Origin: Nemertoderma westbladi
Lineage: Eukaryota; Xenacoelomorpha; Nemertodermatida; Nemertodermatidae
Direction: 5' to 3'
Assembly: GCA_032718475.1 (NCBI GenBank)
Contig: JAUCBJ010001897.1
Span: 18,556 to 82,555, forward strand
Length of the DNA: 64,000 nucleotides
In this document: positions 11,460 through 22,999 of the stretch, one piece after another
How positions within the stretch are numbered: the stretch's first letter is position 1
Layout of the letters: every line of letters starts with the position of its first letter
Translations under genes and position numbers: made by a program
The notes under the pieces: generated by a model
The model's input: the letters and a program-made list of their open reading frames with translations, nothing else
Database searches by the model: none
Told to the model about the DNA's origin: nothing

Positions 11460-11625
11460 TTTCGACCCCAGCCCATTGTACCAGTAAGGGACAGTCTTTT
11501 TGACCTGGGAACTGACAGAGGTACACCATTGATTTGCTGCGACATTGGTTGATTATTACCTTCCACCGACCTTTTCTGTATGGCTAGCCATTGATTGATT
11601 ACCTTTTGCCTATCTTTAGCGTCTC
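11460..11625 (-). mobile_element. LINE E 5' fragment
   Basis: Sequence from 'CGACCCCAGCC' to 'TTGATTACCTTTTGCCTATC' matches 48105-48345, the 5' part of a family E LINE, in the same orientation. Too decayed to translate. Confidence 0.55.
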
Positions 11626-11639
11626 TAAAGCGTCAAAAT

Positions 11640-11864
11640 ATAAACAATAAAAACCTCTATGAAACAATAAAACTGCGTTCAAAACATACTGCAGTAATAA
11701 ATATTTGTTAAGACTGCAGTAATAATTAATTATTTCTGCAGTAACAAATATTTATTACTGCTGTAATAACAAAAAATTGTCTTGTAGGAATCTAAATTCC
11801 AAAATAAACAAACAATAAAAATGAAAAGGGGAAAATTATCTAATTTGAATCAAATCAGTTCAGT
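11640..11864. other. A+T-rich stretch with CTGCAGTAATAA inverted motifs
   Basis: Around 11685-11770 the motif CTGCAGTAATAA and its complement recur several times, giving short imperfect hairpins. No gene seen. Confidence 0.4.
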
Positions 11865-12170
11865 TTACAAGAATATAAAACTTCTAAGTCGTCCCTGCGC
11901 CATGGCCGCCATAAGACTAGTAACAGAGCTATAATCTAGGTCTGAGGTTCGATCGATTAACGGACAAACGCAAAACAGGTGTTCTTCAGTCTGAACACTT
12001 CCACATTCGCAGAACCATTCATCCCTAGGGACTCTGTGCCAGCGACCTAACTCCACTGGGTGATTGGTGGAACCGAGGCATAGACATGACCATGAAAGTC
12101 TGTGAGGCTCATAGAACGGTCGCCTGACCCTATAAACTTCAGGAGAAATCAGGTCAGGGTTATACAGTAT
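11865..12170 (-). pseudogene. LINE ORF2 C-terminal fragment (zinc-finger tail)
   Basis: An uninterrupted minus-strand frame runs from about 12150 to the stop at 11865. It contains 'SPEVYRVRRPFYEPHRLSW', then 'PVELGRWHRVPRDEW', then 'CECGSVQTEEHLFCVCPL'. The Cys/His cluster with TEEH is the small zinc domain found after the RT in many LINE proteins. No RT precedes it here. Confidence 0.6.
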
Positions 12171-12238
12171 CTAACATATAAATGGCATTTTGTTGAAGCG
12201 GTGTTGGCGCTACGGATTCTAGAACGCATGAAGAAAAT

Positions 12239-12272
12239 AGTGAAAGCGAAAAGATACCTTAAGGTGAAAATG
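12239..12272 (+). repeat. Left arm of 34-bp inverted repeat around LINE B1
   Basis: This 34-bp sequence, which contains CCTTAAGG, recurs in inverted orientation at 18102-18135 with a single A/G difference. The pair brackets the 5.9-kb segment holding the family B LINE. Confidence 0.7.
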
Positions 12273-12599
12273 TCATTTTGAGAAAATCGCAATTAAAGAA
12301 AAAATTTATTTTTCAAGTCAAAATTTTCAATTTTTTTATTTTCACTGTGATATACGCAGTTTTTAATGAGGAATCCAAATATGTTAACGGTATGTTAACA
12401 GCTAGCTTAGTTTTGGAGATAATCAGCTTTGATTGAGGGTAGTCAGAAGTTTTGAAATTTAAATCTCATTCCCTGTAGATATTATGTTGTTCTATGTAGC
12501 TTTACTCTTAGAAATTAACTTATATGCGTTATTATTCCAATAGAAAACTATCTTCGAGTTTATCAATATGTTTACATGTCAATCGGTCTGTCTGTCCGT

Positions 12600-12940
12600 T
12601 AGTTTCTCTGTTTGTCTGTCAAGTATTGTCGGTTGTTTTAGAAATTTTTTAGATCTTGGCTCAAAAATTATAATTTTGATGGCATGAGGGTTTTCGAGGT
12701 CGTTGAACACGATAAAACTTCTTAAAAATATTTTCTGGTAAAGCAACCATAATTTTTGGTGCTATTTTTGACCCCAGGAGGAAAAGTACAAGTAAAAAAA
12801 TGTCAAATTAAAACATTTTCTGTTTCGATTGATAATTCTAAACGTATACGGGTTTTTGAGGTCGCTGATCACGATAAAACTTGAAAAAAATATTTTCTGT
12901 TAATGCAACCATCATTTTTGGTGCTATTTTGGTAACCATT
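12600..12940 (+). repeat. Dispersed repeat family Y with internal duplication
   Basis: Two related halves, each with 'GGTTTTYGAGGTCGYTGA', 'ACACGATAAAACTT', 'AATATTTTCTG' and 'TTTTTGGTGCTATTTT' (about 12685-12780 and 12845-12935). Similar sequence in opposite orientation lies at 50590-50790. Noncoding; probably a nonautonomous element. Confidence 0.55.
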
Positions 12941-13187
12941 GATAACTAGCTAGCTTTGTTGTTCACGTGCTGCTCGAAGTCCCAGACTAGATAACTAGCT
13001 ACCTTAGTTGTTCACGTACTGCTCGAAGTCTCAAACTCGATAACTAGCTACCTTAGTTGTTCGCATGCTGCTCGAAGTCTCAAACTAGATAATTATCTAG
13101 CTTCGTTGTTCACGTGCTGCTCGAAGTCCCAGACTAGATTACTAGCTACCTTAGTTGTTTATGTGCTGCTCGAAGTCCCAGACTAGG
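12941..13187. repeat. 49-bp minisatellite, about five copies
   Basis: The unit contains 'GATAACTAGCTACCTTAGTTG', cut here as TAACTAGCTACCTTAG, then 'TTCACGTGCTGCTCGAAGTC'. The marker CTGCTCGAAG occurs near 12970, 13018, 13068, 13117 and 13166. Copies differ at several positions. Confidence 0.85.
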
Positions 13188-13685
13188 AAAAAAAGGCAGC
13201 ATAGTTGTTCATTAGTTTGCTAATGCACATTCCTGTTACACATTTTGCCCCTTCAAGCCTCAACATCACAACACAACCTACAATTTAGCAAACTCACTTT
13301 CAAGATATTTTGTAAGTAATCCCTACTAGGCTCATTCCATGCAAATGTCAACCGCAGTGGCATTTTTGAAAAAAGTGAATTATTGCTTCTCATATCAATT
13401 TTCAGAACCAATATATGATGCGATTTACGAATTTAATACAAAAAACCGCATCAAAATTGGTTAACTTTCTGAAATCTGGTGTTATACGCTCTTGCCTCTA
13501 AAACTACCAAAATACAGTGAACTGAGTATGACAACCGCGTTTTATGAGTAGATTTAGGCAGAAGGCAACGTAATAGAGTACTTTTCCAAGCAAAACAATG
13601 ATATTTCCCAATGATATAATTTCCTGTCAATTAAAACAACGTTGTATCTAAAAATTAATTGCTCATAATCTGCTTACATCATAAT

Positions 13686-13865
13686 GTCCCGCACTTTACG
13701 CTGAACACCATATTTTGTTTGTACAGGATAGACATAGAATGAATGATGTTATGTCGTTTGCAAAGCACAAATATATGTATCTTTAATCTGGAGTACTTAG
13801 TTTGTTTGTGGTGTTGCGTGTTATGTGGTAAACAGGTGTCCCGCACTTTACGTAAAGTGCGGGAC
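13686..13865. repeat. 180-bp MITE-like segment ending in a perfect 28-bp palindrome
   Basis: GTCCCGCACTTTACG stands at 13686-13700, and its complement at 13851-13865 closes a ~180-bp segment. The right end is itself the perfect palindrome 13838-13865 (two 14-bp arms, no spacer). It may be a small foldback element or two abutting ends. Confidence 0.5.
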
Positions 13866-14108
13866 TAAGAGTAGAAGTATCAAAGACAATGTACATGGTA
13901 TGCTCCCATCCCTCGGCCCAGAGTGTACGTACATGGCACACTACTATCTATTAATTGTTGGGTTGGGGGGGGGATGTTGTTCGTACAAGACCAGTGGCAG
14001 AGCAATGTATTTTCCTTTTCCTATAGTTCTAGCACAAACAAAAAGTAGAGTAAAGTAATGTAGAAAGGAAACACAATTGTATGTACACGTAATAAATTAA
14101 TAAGACCA
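13866..14108. other. 3' flank of LINE B1; no gene seen
   Basis: Noncoding. A G-run lies near 13965-13975. The minus-strand 3' end of LINE B1 probably falls near 14080. Confidence 0.4.
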
Positions 14109-16953
14109 TTATTCAGCCCAATTTCTTAAAACAGACATCCCCATGATTCTACTATGGCAGCAAGTGGTCATAATAGTTGCCTGTACGAGGCTATTCGGGC
14201 AACTATAGGCACGGCCTAAAAAAGACGTTATAGCCCCCGATCTAATATGAATAAACTTTGGTAACCCCAGGCTACCAAACATATACGAAGCACTGCACCC
14301 CCATGGAAATTTGAATAACCTCCTTGCTGTATTATTATACGCTACCCTAAACTTATTATGCACCATACTAGAATAATTTGACCTGGCCCACAGATAATTA
14401 CAGTATACCTGGGTACAAAAACTACGAAATAATTTAATTTTTACCGTAACCGAGCACCCCCCGAATTTCCTAATTATAATATTCGCACGCCTATAAAAAC
14501 TACGAAGTTGATTGTAAATATCAAAATCATCATCGGTAGAGCTACACAGGATGTGCCCTAAGTACTTTACCTCTGACACTACTTCAATATTAAGACCATT
14601 AATTGTACCCTGACCGACATCTGTATTCTTCGCACATTTTGGAAAATAAAATAAGCACTTGGTTTTCTTACAATTTACTTTTATACAATGTTCTAATGCG
14701 TACGATTCAAAAATATGAAGTAACTTTTGTAACCCATTAATCGAATTCGAACATATCGCTAAGTCATCCGCGTACATTAAATTATTAATACGGACCCCTG
14801 ACATTTGACACCCTATCCCCGAATTAGAAAGTTCCTTACTTAGGTCATCTATATACACACTATACAGGTACGGCGATAATATCCCACCCTGTTTCGTACC
14901 ATTTGAAACCTGAAAACTCTCTGATATGCACTCCCCCCATTTTACAAAAAGAACCTGTGATCTATACCACATACATAATACCCTAATATAAAATAACGGA
15001 ACACCCCTATTTATCAGTTTCCGAAATAATGTGTAGTGATTAACTAAATCGTAGGCTTTCGAACTGTCAATAAAACAAACATACACAGCACTATCATTAT
15101 CCAGGTAATACTGTACCATTTCTTTAAGTGTAAAAATACACAAATCAGTCCCTGAGCCTTTCTTAAAACCAAATTGTGAATCCGATGTAAATAACTTATC
15201 ACAGAAACGTTCTAAGTAAACCAATTCTAATACTTTGCTATATACAGTAGAAATAGCGATACCCCTATAATTATCGATGCTGGTTATGTCATCGTTCTTG
15301 TCCTTTACAAGGGGAATCATGTTACTAACTAATACACCAGGCGGAATATATCCATGAACATTATTAATCGTAAATAGATTGGCTAAGTGAACTTTTAAAT
15401 TATAAGGACTATGTAAATAATGCTCACTTGATAAGTTATCAGGACCAGTCGCTTTACCCTTAACTAACTTATCTACAGCAAAAACAATTTCTATAGGTTT
15501 CACAATCATTTCTGCACTAAATTTAATATCTGAAAAAGCACCTTCTACAAACTCTTTGTGAACATCTGCCTGCTTTGAGTTATATAAATTTTCAAATTTA
15601 TTTTTAAAAAGGTTACACACATTTTCCTCACCTACGGCGTCACCCACTTTATTTGATAAAGGAGTACTGGAACCGCTGAGCTTTCGGACATTCGACCAAA
15701 ACTCTTTCTGATTGGTTGAGTAAACCGACTCAGCCAGCTTGTCACTTTTTATCTTAGCTACATTTCGCCTAGCGTTCCGCATACTCCTTTTAAATTCAAG
15801 TTTGGTTTGCATATACTCATCAAATATATTACCTTGCCTGGGACACCCATTCGAGCGCCACACGCGAAACATTAGCCTTGAATAATTATATCTATCTTTC
15901 AAATACTCATTCCAACCGGGAATGTTCTTACTATTATCTATACCAACACTACCGCGTCTAATTGGAATGCATTGCGCTGCAGCATCTAGCATAGCTTTGG
16001 TGATATTGTTATGATAATTATCTACTAAACATTTATGTACCGTACACTTGCTATTGTGACATTGTAAGGCCGCTAATGGCACCACAATCTCTGACAACAA
16101 TTTAGATAATGTCAACTCATATTGTTGACATTGAAGCGGTGTTGCTTTACTCCAATCAAAAACACGAACATTCGGGCTACTCGCAGCATGCGACGTGGTA
16201 CCGGTTGTCTGGAAAAGAGTAGCCGGAACAGATATATTGCACGAAATCGGGGAATGATCATCTACAGATAATTCATGATGAACATAAAAATTATTGATAC
16301 ACGGTAATAAGGAACCGGTACAGACTGCATGGTCAAGCCACGAGCGAGACCCATGGGCGGCACTAACGTAAGTATCAGTACCTACTGGCAAATTCATTAC
16401 ATCACATAAATGCAAGTTACTATCACTGCACCAATCGGATACGTAAGTAAAAAATTCAGTGTTAATATCCGCATTAAAATCCCCAAAAACTAAACAATAT
16501 GGTGTATTAGCACAGTCAGTGATTGCACTAATACGGCCAAGATAATCTAGAAATTCAGCCTCATTATCCTTACACTGATAGGGTAAGTATATATTGAGAA
16601 GCAAAATATACTGATCATTGTGTAATTTAATTTTCACCCCCAAAATTCTGTTATCATCATACTTCACAGTTCACACACTCTATGGCAGCTGCAATACTGC
16701 GCTTATATAGTATCGCGAGACCACCAAAAGGTCGCCCTCTCAGTAGTCCAGCGCTATAATCCACAGGCGAAATACCTACGGCTAAGTAGCGGTTATCAAT
16801 GCTCCCCAAAAAACTGAGATCCTGGACTGGGAGCATGTGCTCCTGTAAAATAATTATATCCTTCGATTGATTGCACAACTCCCTAATGGTGTTCATTGAA
16901 TCTAGCGTCCTAACCGAATTACAATTATAAGATACAATATTCAAATTAGCCAT
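14109..16953 (-). mobile_element. LINE B1 ORF2: endonuclease plus reverse transcriptase, one frameshift
   Basis: Nearly complete ORF2 of a non-LTR retrotransposon. The endonuclease starts 'NIVSYNCNSVRT' and has 'ILQEHMLP', 'GGLAILYK', 'CLVFGDFNADIN', 'SWLDHAVC' and 'DHSPISCN'. The RT has 'GKATGPDNLSS', 'IPLVKDKNDDI', 'YRGIAISTVYSKVLE', 'SQFGFKKGSGTD', 'CFIDSSKAYD', 'SNGTKQGGILSPYLYS' and the catalytic 'MYADDLAI'. The frame is broken once, near 16657-16667, inside the endonuclease. The rest, 852 codons, is open. It follows ORF1 by 122 bp. Style and two-ORF layout suggest the CR1/L2/Jockey group. With one lesion this is a young copy. Confidence 0.88.
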
Positions 16954-17075
16954 TTTAAAAAAATATGAAAATTAGAAACCAGGAAAAAAACCAATCATTA
17001 TATACAATAACACAATAAACAAACAATATATACAATAATTATACTATATCGTCGAATAGCACAGTTAGTTACGCA

Positions 17076-18029
17076 TTAGACGGGCGTCGGCGTCGTTACA
17101 TTCACAGAATTACCCGCGGTGCCGTTCGCCGGAAGAAACTCGGCTACCGGTTTGGCAGCTCCTCTCCAGTACCCTACAAAGGGCCTAATACGACTATACT
17201 TGGGCCAGTTATTACCGTCGAGTAGTTGTTCCACCTCCTCGGACTTACATGTGATGACAAAGGAGCTAAACCCTTTCACCCTGCCACCTTCTTCATCTGT
17301 CTTTCCGATAGGATCACAACTCACAGCAAACCCTAGAGTAGCTTCAACGTGGTTAGCGATCTGCTCGCTCTTTACAGACGTGCCACACCCTGTAAGGAAG
17401 AGTTTCTGAGATGGTTGAACCGTAGAGAAAGTCATCCTCTCCGAAACTCCTGAGGTATACTGTGGCGTCGATCGACGAACCGGAGCTCCAACGGCTCTGG
17501 ACTTTACAGCTCCGGCGTAGCCATGCTCCCGCCGTTGTAAGATGTCGACACGGCGCGGCTTGGGGAGTCGCGCTGCGCGGTGCCGCCCATCATTCCCCAC
17601 AGTGATGTACTCACTACCTCTGTCCGTCGTATCATCCACCTCTCCTCCCGAATTTTCGTCGGAACTACTTGAGCACGAAACTACGACATTGTCACCAACA
17701 CCCATGTGATCATCGACCGACAACGCCCCCCTCGACTGACCTCGGGTGGACCTACCGGTCTTCCTCTTCTTTTTTGTTGACCCCTTCTTCGACTCACTTG
17801 ACGGTAGCTGGCGATCTCGCGACCCGGTATGCGGCACTGGTGCGGAGTGTTGTGACTCCAGCACTGCGACTCTGTCCTGCAGAGAGCTAATCGATCTTAG
17901 CAGAAAGAGCATATCCGACTCCGATGCCGAGAACGGTGGTATCCTCGAAAGGTCCTTCGGAATAAACGTGGGAGTTGGGTTCACCTTTCTAAAACCCTCA
18001 AATTCAAACATGTCGATAATGTCATCCAA
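17076..18029 (-). CDS. LINE B1 ORF1 (RNA-binding chaperone-like protein)
   Basis: A 317-residue open frame upstream of LINE ORF2 on the same strand. The N-terminus has a short heptad-like segment ('MLFLLRSISSLQDRVAVLE', near residues 40-58), then a Lys/Ser-rich tract ('KKGSTKKKRKTGRSTRG'), an acidic serine cluster, and a C-terminal globular part from about residue 205 with 'SQKLFLTGCGTSVKSEQI' and 'GFSSFVITCKSEEVEQLL'. The last part has the strand-helix order of an RRM-like fold. Such ORF1 proteins bind LINE RNA and help target-primed reverse transcription. The function is inferred from position and layout. Confidence 0.7.
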   Translation of the reverse strand: MDDIIDMFEFEGFRKVNPTPTFIPKDLSRIPPFSASESDMLFLLRSISSLQDRVAVLESQHSAPVPHTGSRDRQLPSSESKKGSTKKKRKTGRSTRGQSRGALSVDDHMGVGDNVVVSCSSSSDENSGGEVDDTTDRGSEYITVGNDGRHRAARLPKPRRVDILQRREHGYAGAVKSRAVGAPVRRSTPQYTSGVSERMTFSTVQPSQKLFLTGCGTSVKSEQIANHVEATLGFAVSCDPIGKTDEEGGRVKGFSSFVITCKSEEVEQLLDGNNWPKYSRIRPFVGYWRGAAKPVAEFLPANGTAGNSVNVTTPTPV

Positions 18030-18101
18030 TCAGGATAATTTATAGCTCATTAGAGAGCTGAGATGTTGGCCAATCACATGCAATATCTAACTCAAATAGC
18101 T

Positions 18102-18135
18102 CATTTTCACCTTAAGGTACCTTTTCGCTTTCACT
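18102..18135 (-). repeat. Right arm of 34-bp inverted repeat around LINE B1
   Basis: Reverse complement of 12239-12272 with one mismatch. It lies just beyond the 5' end of LINE B1 ORF1, possibly in or next to its 5' leader. Confidence 0.7.
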
Positions 18136-19350
18136 ACCACATATATTCTTCCGCAACCTGGACGTGTTTATAGTTCACATTCAGTAAAAGCTGCTCCATC
18201 GAACGTCCCATGAGTATACGCACGAGAATACACATGTCCATCGCAAATATTAGTGGTTTATGAAGTTCCTCGTTCTCCGACATTTTACACAAAAATTTTG
18301 TTTGATGCTGTTTAATCAATGGTCTAGGCGGAGCCACACCGGATTGCAAGAAATATAATTTCTCGACATACATTCTTGCGAACCTCCAATGCTGCACATA
18401 ACAAGCATTGTAAAGTGACTAATAAGCCAACTTGCTTATTATGTATCTTGCAAAATGATTGCCTGGAGTATTTAATCATATTCTTTAGAATCATTTGCTA
18501 AATAATTTCTTTGAGGTGTTGACATGATAAATTAATATTTCACTATCAATACTATCGGCATAAGGTAATTTTAATCATTTTTACAAATTGGGTTGCCTCC
18601 ACACCTAAAAATCGATTACTTTTAAAACTCAAATTTCCTGTTAATACCTCTGCCTTTCATTAATCCTCTGCGCTCCTTTGGTTGGGGTGGTGCAGATTAA
18701 AAGGGCGGTTGAAGCAAGGGAGGGAACTTTCCTCTCTACTTTGATTTATTCTTATTGGCAGTTTGGTTAAATTTCTTATTTATTTATTTAAATTTCTTAA
18801 GTACCGATTTTGGGATAGAATTGCTCAATTTTAATCTGTGACAGGATCTAGGAGTTGGTTTCTAAACCCCGACCGGTGTGTTGTTTGGTACTATACGCGT
18901 CGCCGCGTCCCTAGGCTGCTGAAAGGCTGTAGACTGAATATTGAGGCCGAAGGCCGTAGGAATAACTGAGTTTTTAGTGTCAGTTGTTATAATGTCCGAA
19001 CATAATAATAGCACAGTCAGAATATAATAGCACGGTAATGACGACGGTTAAAAACCGTTCCAGTCTCACAACTCTACAGATACCAGCTGAATCATAATCC
19101 ACAAGTACAACGGTTATATTGATAACACATATTCGTTACTCCTACTGTACTTATTACTATTATTATTATTCTTTTAATGCAGATAATGTTAGTAAAATTA
19201 ACATTAGTCAGTAAAATTAATTGCCCATAGCTACTGTAAAATATATGTATAATATGATAGCACAATGATAAGGTAATTAAATGTATTACATACTAGGTAT
19301 ATATATAAAGCGCATGCGACTTCATCGCCGCAGGGCCATCATTCAAACCA
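18136..19350. other. No supported gene
   Basis: A+T rich. An 87-codon minus-strand frame (18134-18397) is not recognisable. Around 18840-18975 the sequence shares short matches ('CCCGACC', 'TGTAGACTGAA') with 21570-21690, suggesting pieces of one decayed repeat. Confidence 0.35.
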
Positions 19351-19356
19351 TCACCG

Positions 19357-21563
19357 TTACAACCAGTTTGGAAATTGCTGCATTGAGTGCAAACGTGATG
19401 TAGGTATGTACTTATAGGCAGTTGTCACCAACACATTGGATGTCATGTCTATTCTATTGAATAGGCTTTCAATCGATCTACAACGTGTATGATTAAATGT
19501 GGGCAAATTATTCATACCAAAAAATAACGACATACTCTGCATGTATGGTAGTGAAAACAATAGACGTGCAGCCTTATTGTACGCCACTTTAACCCTATCC
19601 ATACCGGGGTACTTTAGACGCTCAAACTACCGCGGGGGGGGGGGGGGGGGGGGACTTTTGGAGACGTAAAGTTTGGAAGCATATAACTTTGTGTGGTATG
19701 ATGATATTACTTTAAAGTAAAAAGTTTTAGATACAAAATTTATTCCTCTATCCAAATATGCCACACACTAATGCTCAAATATAATATTTATATACTATAA
19801 TTATGTTTAAATTGATTTTAAGTTGATATTAAATTGATTGAATTTTAAATTTCCCTCCTACAATAGTTCAGCAATAATATGACAGTTTCAGAGACAGGTC
19901 AGTTTACGTGTCATATTCATGGTCATAAATAATAATATGAAAATTAATTTTTGTTTTAAGATGAAGAATAATAAATTTTAGGAAAAGTAACGGAATTTCA
20001 CTTGCAATAAATGTGGTTTGGCTTTGAACCAAGCAATCAAATAAAGTGCGTCTCCAAAAGTCCCCCCCCCCCCCGGTATGGATAGTGTTAAGACGTTTGT
20101 TTTTAAGACTGTTAAGACTATTCATATAATTTTGATGACACCAGAGTGCATTGCAGTACAATGGGGTTATAAAAGAACAAAAAAGTATACATTTGACAGA
20201 TATTGAACACCTTGAAAATTTTCTAACTAAAAGATTCGCACGTGCGTAGACGCCACGGGTAACTTTTTTAATATCAAAGTTGTCATCCCTGATTTCATGC
20301 AAAATATGTCCAAGATAACTGAACATTGTTGCTCTTATTATTGGTTTACCGTACAAGTACACAGGTGCCAATGTACAAAGGCTGCAATTCCTAGGAGACA
20401 GAAACATTACTTTGGTTCTCTTTATGTTAAATACAATGCTGTGACCAATGGCGTAGTCTACACATATATCAATCATTTTTTGCAATCCTAATACAGAGTT
20501 AGAGACTAAATTGAGATCATCTGCATAAGTAATATGATTAATCCTACGACCTTCAATTGCACATCCTACATTGCAGCTTAGTAATCATTTGGTTCGGTCA
20601 TCCTTATAAACATTAAAGAAGTATGGAGAACAAATACCACCCTGCTTCACACCATTATATGCACCAAATTTCTTAGACTTACACCACCCCATTTAACATT
20701 CAACGTTTGGTGTCTATACCAATACGCAAAAATTCGGACAAAATATACTGGTACATTTCTTTCAAGTAATTTTAAAAAAAAACAAAAAAAAACAAAAAAA
20801 ACGCTTTTGAAGCGTCCATAAAACAAACATAAACCGGTGAATCATTATCTAAGTAGTAATCGATCAGCTCCTGCAATGTGTATACTGCCAGTTCGGTTCC
20901 AGAATGCTTCTTAAAGCCGAACTGATAGTCACTGCATATAAGAAAAGATTGAATACGAGTCAAAGTAACATACTCGAAAATCTTGCTAAAGATTGTAGCT
21001 ATGGCAACTGGCCTGTAATTTGACTTGTCATCAATAGGTTCATTCCTATCCTTTAAAATAGGCACAGTACAATACGAACTGAGCGGCCTCGCCAATAGAT
21101 GCATTCCAATCACCTGTTTTCCCCTCCCATCATTGGCTAACCTAATTAATTTATATCTCACCACTCACTGGTGCCACTATCCCCACATGCTAGCCCTGCT
21201 AGCCCCTTTGAGATGGTTTATGACCTCTCAACTTTCTTTGTGGCTGGCGATGTGTATCGCCTGAGTTGGTTATTAGGTGACATTATTATTGGTAATAACT
21301 ATCCCAACTATAATTGGTAAAATGCCACTTTGCCCATTTTCCGCTGGGTAGTGCAGGGAATACAGGAAAAACAGGAGGACCCATATATGAATTGTCAGCA
21401 ATGCAGCTGTTTTTAGCATTTCATAAGTTATATTGTCTGGGCCAGCTGACTTACCATTTTCTTTCTTCCCTATTTCTGTAGCTACCTCTTCCGCTGTAAA
21501 GTCCCTATTACACACATTATATGTAAATTTCTCAAAACCTGATTTTGTGATACAGTCGCTCAA
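19357..21563 (-). mobile_element. LINE copy B2, decayed, carrying a TTAA MITE
   Basis: Family B RT on the minus strand. Pre-RT 'GKSAGPDNITYEM' lies at about 21430. 'VPILKDRNEPIDDKSNYRP', 'DYQFGFKKHSGTE' and 'CFMDASKAF' lie at 21070-20815. The post-catalytic part with 'CSISVKCILFCSF' and 'LYCNALW' lies at 20250-20110, and the tail 'VAYNKAARLLFSLP' at about 19600-19540. Interruptions: unrelated-looking sequence at about 21080-21330, a poly(A/C) tract at 20770-20812 replacing RT codons, and a 495-bp MITE at 19593-20087. Discounting the MITE and one TTAA, the coding frame passes smoothly from one side to the other. Confidence 0.8.
19593..20087. mobile_element. 495-bp TTAA MITE (piggyBac-like ends) inside LINE B2
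   Basis: Flanked by TTAA at 19589-19592 and 20088-20091. The left end begins CCCTATCCATACCGGGG and the right end, read inward, begins CACTATCCATACCGGGG. Inside these, both arms have a long G run followed by 'GACTTTTGGAGACG', with about 25 extra bases only on the left. The interior is A+T rich and noncoding. TTAA duplication plus CCY-type ends fits a piggyBac-related nonautonomous element; Kolobok also uses TTAA. Confidence 0.82.
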
Positions 21564-22990
21564 TTTTTATATGTATCTGATAACTGAGCCTCGACCTGCG
21601 CGAAGGCCCCATGGACATGTACTGTGTGTGTAGGATTACCAAGCACTGGTTATGTTTTTGTCATGGCCTATAGACTGAACACTGATGTAAATAATTTCTA
21701 AATTCAATTACAGTGATTTAAATACTGCAGCTATGCAGCAGGTATCATTGTTAGTTAGACTGTGCATCCTAGTTATCACTGTCTTTTTATCTTTCAGGTT
21801 TTGTCCTCATTTTTATCTTCAGAAAATGTCCTGCAAATTTAACATTATTTGTAGGGCTATCGATTTATTACTAGCATTCTACAATTTCTGTGGGATTCCG
21901 CCCAGATGTTTATGGAAATCTATATTTATGGAAAAAAAATTGAATGAAACGCTAATGGTATTATTTAATGGTGATGGTTATATCTTTTTGTAGGATTCGC
22001 ATATAATTTGGTTAAGTTCTGCTGGTCAGGATAAACAACTGTCATGTTAAAAAACATATCCCCCTTAAGTAACATGGGAGGTATAATATGTATTCTCTCT
22101 ACATTATTTAGCTTGCGGGTCACACTTCCTATTATTGCCTTTATTTATTGTTGTTTTCATGTTAAATAGTTATAATTTGAATAAAACTAAAAGTACCCTC
22201 ATTGGGATATACATTTTCCATAATGGGCTATAATTCTAGAATGATCTACCCAAAACGTATTAGAAATCGCCGATTTAGAGAATTTCATGTTAATGATGGA
22301 GTTGGTATTTCTTTTGGTGGAGCAGTTGAAGATGTAAATAGGAAAGGGACAGATGTGGAAGTTGGTTGGGATGGTGGCGGAGCAGTTGGAGGCGGAGTTG
22401 GAAATAGACAGGGGACTGAAGTTAGTGAATTGGGAGCAGAGATTGGTGGAGGTTGAAATGGAAACTGAAAGAGGAAGTGGACGGATCTGGAAGTTGGTGA
22501 CGGAGTGGGGCTGTTAGCAGAGAAGTTGTAGGTGTAAATATAATTACCAATAAATTTTAATCGATTCTAGAATCGATTTTTAGTCTGCTCTCCGGATACT
22601 CCATGTCCCATATCACGTGGCATACTTGCTTGTGCTTCCTGGTCCAATAGATATAATCCCGGCTCTTCGCTGCGTTTCTCCCTGAACCGACCCAATTTTT
22701 GGCTGGAGATTAGAATATATTATTTTCCCATTCGTTTTTTTTATATAGAAAAGGGGAACATTTCTCATTAACAATAAGTCGAGTATTTACTTTCTCTTTT
22801 CGGGGAATATTTCTCTTAATGTTCAGAAGATCTTTCTTAATTGGTTCCAGACACTTAGGGATATCTTTTGACGATGTTGGGTGAGGAGAAGGGGGGTGGG
22901 GGTAATGCGCAGCGCATCCCAGGCTTCATAAATTCTCCACGCACCACAATCGCATGTGCAAAACGGAAGCATTCCATATGCGTATCGCAC
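21564..22990. other. No supported gene
   Basis: Short open frames at 21733-21993 and 22202-22456 match nothing I recognise; the second is a G-rich low-complexity translation. A perfect 20-bp palindrome (AATCGATTCTAGAATCGATT) lies at 22559-22578. Confidence 0.35.
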
Positions 22991-22999
22991 CCCAATGCT

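Noticed and set aside
14109-16953. Group II intron or retron reverse transcriptase
   Set aside because: It has an apurinic-type endonuclease and a preceding ORF1, standard for LINEs.
17119-18045. Plus-strand frames opposite LINE ORF1
   Set aside because: Antisense shadows of the minus-strand ORF1 (17076-18029).
20772-20812. Phenylalanine-rich end of the LINE B2 RT frame
   Set aside because: It is a translated A/C-rich low-complexity tract replacing RT codons, possibly slippage or an assembly artefact.
22202-22456. Glycine-rich small protein
   Set aside because: Translation of a G-rich low-complexity stretch; no start context, homologue or conservation.
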